This document shows, one piece after another, positions 6,585 through 11,573 of a stretch of 11,573 bases of DNA. The position numbers were made by a program, and so were the translations under genes. Origin of the DNA: an uncultured Oscillospiraceae bacterium (lineage in GTDB: Bacteria; Bacillota; Clostridia; Oscillospirales; Acutalibacteraceae); NCBI GenBank assembly GCA_900549675.1, contig URPG01000039.1, positions 1 to 11,573 on the forward strand, given 5' to 3'. Numbering within the stretch: the stretch's first letter is position 1; each line of letters starts with the position of its first letter. The notes beneath the pieces were generated by a model that was given only the letters and a program-made list of their open reading frames with translations, did no database searches and was not told the origin of the DNA.

Positions 6585-7631
6585 ATGAGTCGAGTTGTAA
6601 ACGTAGCAGTTGTTGGTTATGGCGGCATGGGAGGCTGGCATACCAAAAAATTGCAGGAAATTCCAGAGGTAAAATTAGTAGGTGTCTATGATATTTTGCC
6701 CGCAAGAAATGAGGCCGCCAGGGAGGCCGGTATCCATGCATATGATACCTTTGAAGACTTGCTGGCTGATAAAAATGTGGACGTTGTCACTGTTGCTATC
6801 CCCAATGACGTACATGAAGAAGTGTGTATTAAGGCAATGGAAGCCGGTAAAGCGGTTGTTTGTGAAAAACCGGTAACCATGTCTACCGAGATTTTAGAGA
6901 GAATGATTGCCGCTTCCAACAGAACGGGTTCTCTTTTCACGGTTCACCAAAACCGCCGTTGGGATGAAGATTTCAGAACAGCTGAAAAAATCGTTAAATC
7001 CGGCAAACTGGGCAGAGTGTTTGAGATTCAATCTCGTGTCCATGGCTCAAGAGGGATTCCAGGTGACTGGAGAAACACTAAAAAGCAAGGCGGCGGCATG
7101 GTTTTAGACTGGGGCGTTCACTTGCTGGACCAAATGAATATGATGATGGGCAAAATGCCGGTTTCTGTTTATGCCGTACTCTCCAATGTTACCAATGAAG
7201 AGGTTGATGATGGTTTTACCGCTATGTTTACCTATGAAGATGGTTTGGTGTTTACAGTAGAGGTTGGTACCAGTAACTTTATCAATTTACCGCGTTGGTA
7301 TATCTTAGGTTTAAATGGCACTTCTGTCATCGAAGATTGGGATATGAACGGTAAAACAGTCATTGCTACCTGTAAAGAAGGGCATGACGCTGTGCCGATT
7401 GTTACCGCCGCCGGTCTTACAAAAACGATGGCACCCAGAACTCCTGAAACGATTGAAACACTGCCGATTGAAAAAGTATCCTGCGATATCAAAGATTATT
7501 ACCGCAATATCGCCGCTGTTGTCAACGGTGAGGCAGAACCGATTGTAACACATGAGGAGCAAAGACAACTAATGAAGCTGATGGAAGCTATCTTTGAATC
7601 TGCCGAACAAAATAAAGTAGTCTTTTTTTAA
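6585..7631 (+). CDS. Gfo/Idh/MocA family NAD(P)-dependent oxidoreductase
   Basis: Members of this family oxidise or reduce a hydroxyl on sugars, inositols or sugar-nucleotides. The 348-residue protein has an N-terminal Rossmann domain with a GYGGMGGWH nucleotide-binding loop (11-19) and the family signature CEKPV (93-97), which holds the catalytic lysine Lys95. The C-terminal substrate domain includes GGGMVLDWGVHLLDQM (169-184), where Asp175 and His179 occupy the usual catalytic positions. The start at 6585 follows GGAGGAG (6571-6577) at 7-base spacing. Upstream in-frame starts at 6528 (TTG) and 6540 (ATG) lack a ribosome binding site and fall in the leader hairpin region. It stands alone between its own promoter and terminator, so nothing nearby reveals its substrate. 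Confidence 0.93.
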   Translation: MSRVVNVAVVGYGGMGGWHTKKLQEIPEVKLVGVYDILPARNEAAREAGIHAYDTFEDLLADKNVDVVTVAIPNDVHEEVCIKAMEAGKAVVCEKPVTMSTEILERMIAASNRTGSLFTVHQNRRWDEDFRTAEKIVKSGKLGRVFEIQSRVHGSRGIPGDWRNTKKQGGGMVLDWGVHLLDQMNMMMGKMPVSVYAVLSNVTNEEVDDGFTAMFTYEDGLVFTVEVGTSNFINLPRWYILGLNGTSVIEDWDMNGKTVIATCKEGHDAVPIVTAAGLTKTMAPRTPETIETLPIEKVSCDIKDYYRNIAAVVNGEAEPIVTHEEQRQLMKLMEAIFESAEQNKVVFF

Positions 7632-7650
7632 CAGATTATTGTATATTAAA

Positions 7651-7686
7651 AAAACAACGGCTTTTAAAGCGGTTGTTTTTTTATAC
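7651..7686 (+). terminator. Intrinsic terminator after the Gfo/Idh/MocA gene
   Basis: AAAACAAC (7651-7658) pairs with GTTGTTTT (7672-7679). The inner segment GCTTT/AAAGC (7660-7670) continues the stem after one G-G mismatch. A run of seven or more T residues follows (7676-7682). The A-run before the stem means it could also work on the opposite strand. Confidence 0.85.
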
Positions 7687-7747
7687 CCTTTTCTGAAAAA
7701 TCCAAAATTAGTATGGAGAAAATTTCTGTAAATCTTTAAAATAAAGA

Positions 7748-7769
7748 AAGAAATATAAAAATATTTCTT
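7748..7769. promoter_or_regulatory. Palindrome upstream of the acetyltransferase promoter (candidate operator)
   Basis: AAGAAATAT (7748-7756) is the exact reverse complement of ATATTTCTT (7761-7769), around a spacer of four A residues. The right arm overlaps the first two bases of the -35 box, and the centre lies about 44 bases upstream of the predicted +1. A dimeric activator or repressor could bind here. All-AT content lowers the weight of the symmetry, but 9+9 perfect pairs is long. Confidence 0.4.
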
Positions 7770-7796
7770 GAAAAAATGAATCTTAGGTGATAATAT
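7768..7796 (+). promoter_or_regulatory. Predicted promoter of the GNAT gene
   Basis: TTGAAA (7768-7773, 5 of 6 to the -35 consensus) is 17 bases from TAATAT (7791-7796). The overlapping GATAAT (7789-7794) is an alternative -10 at 15-base spacing, so the exact -10 is uncertain. The leader to the start codon is about 27 bases. Confidence 0.5.
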
Positions 7797-7829
7797 TATG
7801 CTTAAGTTTTTAAAAGAGGAGTCTTATCC

Positions 7830-9044
7830 ATGAAAAATAGAGCAGGGCAAACCATTGAGATTGTAAGGGGTACTCCGAAGGAGCGGAAGGAAATCTTACG
7901 GTTCATCGATTATGTCTTTAGTAAGAACAGCCGTCCGCATGATTTTAAGACCATGCTGCCCAAATTGTTTTTACCAAATACAGATTATGAAAAATATGCC
8001 TATATGATAAAAGAAAATCATCGCATAGAGGCCTTAATTTATGCGGTGCCGCTTACGGTTGCCGCCGGGGAAGGTGATGTTTTCAAGGCAAAGGTTATTG
8101 GAATGGTTTCGGTAGACCCTGACGCCCGTGGAAAAGGATATATGAAAGCTTTAATGAACCGCATTCATGAGGATATGATAGCGGAAAAATGTGACTTTGC
8201 AGTTCTGGGCGGTCAGCGGCAGCGGTATGAATACTTTGGATATGAGCCGGCGGGTCATCTGAAAAATATTCAAGTGACAGCCACCAATATCCGCCATGCT
8301 GTTTCAACTGATATAACAGGGAAATATACATTTTTTAAGTTGGAGGAGAATCCCCAATGGATACCCCAAGCATTTTGCCTGTATGATGAATCCATAAAAC
8401 AGTCTTTTGGCTGTATCCGAAAGGAAGATGAATTTTTGGCTGTCTTGCAGTCATGGAAGAATCAGCCTTATGCGATTGTGAAGGAAAATCAATTTTTGGG
8501 CTATTTGACTTGTTGTTTTCGTGATAATATCCTCATTGTGGAGGAGTTCTATCTTAAAAGCGGGGAGAATATCAAAGAAATTGTCAAGGCGTTGTTTGGG
8601 CTTGCCGGTAAAATGAGCTTAGATGAATCTGATTTAATTAAATCCATTATTTTTAAAGTAGGACCCTATCAAATGGATTTATCCGCTGAACTCAGTTCCC
8701 TATGTGAAAGCTATAGTGTTTTTGGGGAACAGGCCTATTGTATTCTGGATTTTGAGCATGTAGTACAGACACTGCTTCGCAAAAAACACCTCTTAAATCC
8801 TCTTCAAGAGGGAACGCTTAATTTGCATATACAAGAATATGGGGTGCTGTCCATAAAGATTTATGGAAAAGATGTCAGGGTGGAAAAAAGAGAAGATATT
8901 TTGCCAAATCAAGCGCATTTCTCACTTTCACAGTTGGAGGCAACCGGCTTACTGTTTTCTCAGCGTGGAGAAGAACTTCCGCATTCGGTGCCCAGTGGTT
9001 GGTTTCCGATAAAATTATGCATTCCTCATCCGGATTTGTGCTGA
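7830..9044 (+). CDS. GNAT family N-acetyltransferase, Eis-like with C-terminal SCP2-like domain
   Basis: The 404-residue protein has an N-terminal GNAT fold, visible as VIGMVSVDPDARGKGYMKAL (89-108) with the acetyl-CoA pyrophosphate loop ARGKGY (99-104). This is followed by LGGQRQRYEYFGYEPAG (126-142), the beta-strand 5 region seen in Eis-type enzymes. Length and architecture fit the Eis family (two GNAT-like lobes plus a sterol-carrier-like C-terminal domain of about 100 residues, here roughly 295-404). In characterised Eis enzymes this family acetylates aminoglycosides or other amines; the substrate here is unknown. The start at 7830 has AGAGGAG (7815-7821) at 8-base spacing. The gene is monocistronic, with its own promoter and a long terminator. 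Resistance should not be assumed from the family alone. Confidence 0.88.
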   Translation: MKNRAGQTIEIVRGTPKERKEILRFIDYVFSKNSRPHDFKTMLPKLFLPNTDYEKYAYMIKENHRIEALIYAVPLTVAAGEGDVFKAKVIGMVSVDPDARGKGYMKALMNRIHEDMIAEKCDFAVLGGQRQRYEYFGYEPAGHLKNIQVTATNIRHAVSTDITGKYTFFKLEENPQWIPQAFCLYDESIKQSFGCIRKEDEFLAVLQSWKNQPYAIVKENQFLGYLTCCFRDNILIVEEFYLKSGENIKEIVKALFGLAGKMSLDESDLIKSIIFKVGPYQMDLSAELSSLCESYSVFGEQAYCILDFEHVVQTLLRKKHLLNPLQEGTLNLHIQEYGVLSIKIYGKDVRVEKREDILPNQAHFSLSQLEATGLLFSQRGEELPHSVPSGWFPIKLCIPHPDLC

Positions 9045-9059
9045 TTTATAATTGAATAC

Positions 9060-9119
9060 AATCACTTCTCAAGAAATTGATTTTCTGAAAATTGTTTCTC
9101 GAGAAGTGATTCCTTTTTT
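9060..9119 (+). terminator. Long hairpin terminator between convergent genes
   Basis: AATCACTTCTC (9060-9070) and GAGAAGTGATT (9101-9111) are perfect complements of 11 bases. After one mismatch, AGAAA/TTTCT (9072-9076 with 9095-9099) extends the stem. ATTTTC/GAAAAT (9080-9092) forms its tip. CC and six T residues (9114-9119) follow. On the minus strand no T-run follows the stem, so it mainly stops the + strand acetyltransferase transcript before the convergent regulator gene. Confidence 0.88.
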
Positions 9120-9145
9120 AATTATAGCTTTTTGCAGTAACTGGG

Positions 9146-10000
9146 TTATTCAATAATTCTTTTTCTAAATTCAGAGGGTGAACAATGATAATTGTTTCGA
9201 AAAAGTTTGATAAAATAACTCATGCTGTTAAACCCAATATTTTGGCAAATTTGGGTAATGCTGAGATTGGTATATAAGAGCATGCGTTCAGCCTCAGACA
9301 GGCGTTTGGTATTTAAAAAGCCTATCACTGTTAGACCTGTAATTTCTTTAAAAATATGGCAAAGATAATGTTTGTCAATATAAAATTCGGAAGAAAGTTT
9401 TTCTAAAGTGATGTTATCACTGTAATGGTTTGTGAGATAATCGATAATATTATAGACATGTTTTTCCTTGGGATTGCTTGGTTCATTTTTCTCATATTCA
9501 AAGCATTTGGGAGGAAGTTCCAAAAAAGAAAGCAGCAGTTCCGTAAGCACAAAAAGAGATTTTTCCCGTTTCCAGGTGGATTCAGGTGAGTTGGCATGAT
9601 AAATCAGGCGATTTAAACTATCCATGGTGTGTTGTAAAATAATGGGATTATCGAAGCGAACAATCTTATTTTTAAAGAGCTGTTCAATTCTATCTTTGAT
9701 ATTGGAATTTTTTATCTGCAAAAATATATTGGGATTGATAAGAACCAAAATTCGTTCCCCTTTGGAATGTTTTGTGTATAAAGTTCTATGCAGACATAAG
9801 GTGTCAACCAGTACAATATTATAGCATTCAATATCATAAACATTGTTGTCGATAAAGTACTGCATATTGTTTCCAATAAAAAAATATAGTTCATAATAAT
9901 TATGATAATGATTCCATTTTGTGGTGCTGTTTTCGGAAATTGTGCTTCGATTTACAATAATGTCCTCTTTAAACGTCTGATTCAGATAGGGATTATCCAT
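9146..10000 (-). CDS. AraC family transcriptional regulator
   Basis: The 284-residue protein has an N-terminal cupin-like sensing half containing HYHNYYELYFF (31-41) and a C-terminal AraC DNA-binding domain (about 181-284). The two helix-turn-helix units lie near 197-217 (LEKLSSEFYIDKHYLCHIFK) and 247-267 (SITQICQNIGFNSMSYFIKLF), ending in the family's CSPSEFRK signature (273-280). The start is the ATG whose complement is at 9998-10000, because AAGGAG (10016-10011 on the minus strand) lies 10 bases upstream. The in-frame ATG at 10042 lies upstream of that site and is rejected. The gene diverges from the NagB-like operon, so it probably senses that pathway's substrate and controls it. The gene looks clearly more AT-rich than the pyr genes, which may indicate separate ancestry. 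Confidence 0.93.
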   Translation of the reverse strand: MDNPYLNQTFKEDIIVNRSTISENSTTKWNHYHNYYELYFFIGNNMQYFIDNNVYDIECYNIVLVDTLCLHRTLYTKHSKGERILVLINPNIFLQIKNSNIKDRIEQLFKNKIVRFDNPIILQHTMDSLNRLIYHANSPESTWKREKSLFVLTELLLSFLELPPKCFEYEKNEPSNPKEKHVYNIIDYLTNHYSDNITLEKLSSEFYIDKHYLCHIFKEITGLTVIGFLNTKRLSEAERMLLYTNLSITQICQNIGFNSMSYFIKLFRNNYHCSPSEFRKRIIE

Positions 10001-10050
10001 AAATATAAAACTCCTTATCAAATGAAAAGCAATATAGAGCAACTGTCTAG

Positions 10051-10079
10051 ATTATATAACACAATTCTATTAAAGTAAA
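10051..10079 (-). promoter_or_regulatory. Predicted promoter of the AraC regulator gene
   Basis: On the minus strand TTTACT (10079-10074, 4 of 6 to TTGACA) is followed after 17 bases by a perfect TATAAT (10056-10051). Transcription would begin near 10044, giving a leader of about 44 bases. The same hexamer position (10074-10079) also falls at the -35 distance of the opposing promoter. Confidence 0.6.
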
Positions 10080-10093
10080 GGTGTAGAAAGAAT

Positions 10094-10102
10094 TGGTATA
10101 AT
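10094..10102 (+). promoter_or_regulatory. Extended -10 promoter of the NagB-like operon
   Basis: TGGTATAAT (10094-10102) is a perfect extended -10 element (TGn plus TATAAT). At 17-base spacing the -35 position (10074-10079, AGTAAA) matches the consensus in only 2 of 6 places. A good -10 with a poor -35 is the usual form of an activator-dependent promoter, fitting control by the divergent AraC regulator. The start would be near 10109, leaving a 68-base leader. Confidence 0.6.
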
Positions 10103-10116
10103 CTAAAAGAAATATG

Positions 10117-10131
10117 TCATTATTTTAATGA
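10117..10131. promoter_or_regulatory. Small palindrome in the leader of the NagB-like gene
   Basis: TCATTA (10117-10122) and TAATGA (10126-10131) are inverted around TTT, just downstream of the predicted start of transcription. It could be a repressor site or a weak RNA hairpin. It is AT-only apart from one base per arm, so chance is a serious alternative. Confidence 0.25.
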
Positions 10132-10176
10132 TATTGCATAACTAGCATTTGATAAATTATGGAGGTCATTTCATTC

Positions 10177-10911
10177 ATGGACATTAAAGTATTTGAGGAT
10201 TCAAAAAAATTGGGTCAAGCGGCGGCTGAATTTACGGCTGAAGTTTTGAACAAAGCCATCAGCGAAAAAGGAAAAGCACGGATTTTGATGTCGACAGGTG
10301 CATCACAATTTGATACCATTGAGGCTCTTCTCAAAGTAGATATTGATTGGACAAAGGTAGAGATGTTTCATTTAGATGAATATATCGATTTGCCTGAATC
10401 TCACCCAGCCAGTTTTAGAAAATACTTGAAAGAGCGTTTTTTGAATCACATCAATATAAAAAAAGCATATTTGGTCAGTCCTGATGGGGATGTAAAGGCA
10501 CATATTGCCGAGCTTACTGAGGCCATTCGCAAAGAAGAAATTGATTTAGGCTTAATTGGAATCGGTGAAAATGCACATATTGCTTTTAACGACCCGCCCG
10601 CCGATTTTGATACCAAGGAAGCCTATTTGATTGTTAATTTAGATGACGACTGCAAAAAACAGCAGATGGGAGAAGGTTGGTTTGCTACCATGGATGATGT
10701 GCCGAATCAGGCTGTTTCTATGAGTGTTTATCAAATTATGCAGTGCAAAACCATTCTTTCCTGTGTGCCTTATGCCGCAAAAGCAAATGCCATTCAAAAA
10801 ACGCTGGAAAATGATTTGACCAATGAAATTCCTGCAACTATGTTAAAAACACATCCGGATTTTCATCTCTACTTGGATAAAGACTCCGCCTCCAAAACAA
10901 CATTGGTGTAA
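10177..10911 (+). CDS. NagB-like glucosamine-6-phosphate deaminase/isomerase family protein
   Basis: The 244-residue protein belongs to the NagB/RpiA/6-phosphogluconolactonase superfamily, whose members isomerise, deaminate or hydrolyse sugar phosphates. STGAS (39-43) fills the phosphate-loop position, HLDEY (65-69) supplies Asp67 (NagB Asp72), and GIGENAHIAFNDP (128-140) is the catalytic loop with His134 (NagB His143). Compared with E. coli NagB, Asp141 is Asn132 and Glu148 is Asp139. The later segment GEGWF (165-169) has no E. coli NagB counterpart. The start at 10177 lies 10 bases after GGAGGT (10161-10166); the in-frame ATG at 10159 overlaps that site and is rejected. It heads an operon with an oxidoreductase 57 bases downstream and is probably controlled by the divergent AraC protein. 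Classical GlcN6P deamination is possible but unproven. Confidence 0.85.
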   Translation: MDIKVFEDSKKLGQAAAEFTAEVLNKAISEKGKARILMSTGASQFDTIEALLKVDIDWTKVEMFHLDEYIDLPESHPASFRKYLKERFLNHINIKKAYLVSPDGDVKAHIAELTEAIRKEEIDLGLIGIGENAHIAFNDPPADFDTKEAYLIVNLDDDCKKQQMGEGWFATMDDVPNQAVSMSVYQIMQCKTILSCVPYAAKANAIQKTLENDLTNEIPATMLKTHPDFHLYLDKDSASKTTLV

Positions 10912-10968
10912 AACAGAAACAAAATAAGCAAAGGCTTTACGATTTTTGATAGAACAGAGGTAACTTTT

Positions 10969-11573
10969 ATGAAAGTAATTATTTTAGGTGCGGGCGGCCG
11001 AGGTAATGTTTACGCAAGATATTGCTACGAAAATGGGGTTGAAATTGCCGGATTGGCAGACCCAAACACAAGCCGACTGGAGAAACTTGCACAGGCTTAT
11101 GAAATTCCGAAAGAGAATTTGTATCAAGACTGGCAAACGGTTTTATCAAAGCCTAAATTTGCCGATGCTGTTATTAATGCCACAACAGATTTGATTCATT
11201 ATGAATCCACCATGAAAGCCATGGAGCTGGGATATCATATCCTATTGGAAAAACCCATTTCGCCCAGTGAGGCCGAATGCAGAGAATTGGTAGAAACCGC
11301 AAAAAATAAAAAATTAATTTTTATGGTTTGTCACGTTCTGCGTTATGCTCCATTTTTTGAGAAAATCAAAGAGATTGTCGAGAGCGGCGAGATTGGAGAT
11401 ATTTTAAACTTCCAGTTGACAGAGAATGTAGCAAATTGGCATTTTGCTCACTCCTATGTGCGGGGCGTATTCCGAAACGAAAAAATTTCCAGCCCGGTGA
11501 TTTTGGCAAAATCCTGTCATGACCTCGATATTATCAGCTATATCATGAATAAAAAATGTGTATCGGCTGGTTT
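10969..11573 (+). CDS. Gfo/Idh/MocA family oxidoreductase (3' end beyond window)
   Basis: The reading frame is open from ATG 10969 to the window edge (201 complete codons) and is therefore partial. AGAGGT (10956-10961) lies 7 bases upstream. The protein begins with a Rossmann fold, MKVIILGAGGRG (1-12), has the family signature LLEKPIS, and later NVANWHFAHSYVRG and LAKSCHDLDI. The latter motif matches the D-x-x-H type catalytic region of the family in the variant form SCHDLD. It differs clearly from the Gfo/Idh/MocA protein at 6585-7631, so the two are not a recent duplication. Co-transcription with the NagB-like gene (57-base gap, no terminator) suggests the two act on the same carbohydrate. 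NAD-dependent oxidation of a sugar or sugar phosphate is the likely chemistry; the substrate is unknown. Confidence 0.9.
   Translation, partial: MKVIILGAGGRGNVYARYCYENGVEIAGLADPNTSRLEKLAQAYEIPKENLYQDWQTVLSKPKFADAVINATTDLIHYESTMKAMELGYHILLEKPISPSEAECRELVETAKNKKLIFMVCHVLRYAPFFEKIKEIVESGEIGDILNFQLTENVANWHFAHSYVRGVFRNEKISSPVILAKSCHDLDIISYIMNKKCVSAG

Larger units (their letters stand above)
10048..10105. promoter_or_regulatory. Symmetric divergent control region with nested inverted repeats
   Basis: TAGATTATA (10048-10056) and TATAATCTA (10097-10105) are perfect inverted 9-mers, each containing one -10 box. Their centre is the shared -35 position (10076.5). Inside them CAATTCT (10062-10068) and AGAATTG (10089-10095) form a second inverted pair. 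These inner arms are plausible half-sites for the adjacent AraC regulator, placed upstream of both -10 boxes. Binding is inferred. Confidence 0.4.

Noticed and set aside
10988..11194. 68-codon reading frame
   Set aside because: It runs in another frame across the partial Gfo/Idh/MocA gene, whose frame is open to the window edge and has clear family motifs.
1..11573. CRISPR array, tRNA, rRNA, insertion sequence, prophage or toxin-antitoxin pair
   Set aside because: No regularly spaced repeats, cloverleaf-like sequence, transposase or paired small genes were found by reading both strands.

Overview
The window reads as the chromosome of a low-to-moderate GC Gram-positive anaerobe, most likely a member of the Clostridia (Bacillota). 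Three things point there: strong AGGAGG-type ribosome binding sites with 5-10 base spacing, a pyrimidine operon with a type 1B dihydroorotate dehydrogenase (PyrD plus the iron-sulfur/flavin subunit PyrK) and a long 'type 2' orotidine decarboxylase, and a DegV-family lipid-binding protein. No species can be named from the sequence alone. There is no CRISPR array, tRNA, rRNA or insertion sequence, and no gene-free stretch above 300 bases.

Region 1 (about 120-5430, all +): a tightly packed operon with one recognisable promoter at 122-151. The order is a membrane-anchored YdcF/DUF218 protein, pyrC (dihydroorotase), pyrF (OMP decarboxylase), pyrK and pyrD (electron-transfer and catalytic subunits of dihydroorotate dehydrogenase), and ruvX/yqgF (RNase H-fold nuclease). 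Together the pyr genes cover UMP synthesis from carbamoyl-aspartate to orotate, plus the final decarboxylation. pyrB and pyrE are not in the window. The leader from the predicted +1 to the first start codon is only about 26 bases, so a PyrR-type attenuator cannot fit. Instead, the -10 box lies inside an 8+8 base inverted repeat.

Region 2 (5431-9120, all +): three separately expressed genes. They are a DegV/FakB-like fatty-acid-binding protein with a GTG start, a Gfo/Idh/MocA oxidoreductase with a strong promoter and a hairpin at its predicted mRNA 5' end, and an Eis-like GNAT acetyltransferase whose promoter abuts a 9+9 base palindrome. Hairpin terminators follow each of these genes; the one after the DegV gene is the weakest.

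Region 3 (9146-11573): an AraC-family regulator on the minus strand. It diverges from a two-gene (or longer) + operon encoding a NagB-like sugar-phosphate isomerase/deaminase and a second Gfo/Idh/MocA oxidoreductase that is cut by the right edge. The divergent promoters are symmetric about one shared point. The NagB-like protein carries substitutions at two of the four NagB active-site positions. This cluster looks like a regulated carbohydrate or amino-sugar pathway with an unassigned substrate, and it is the most promising candidate for new biology here. The pyr operon itself is conventional.
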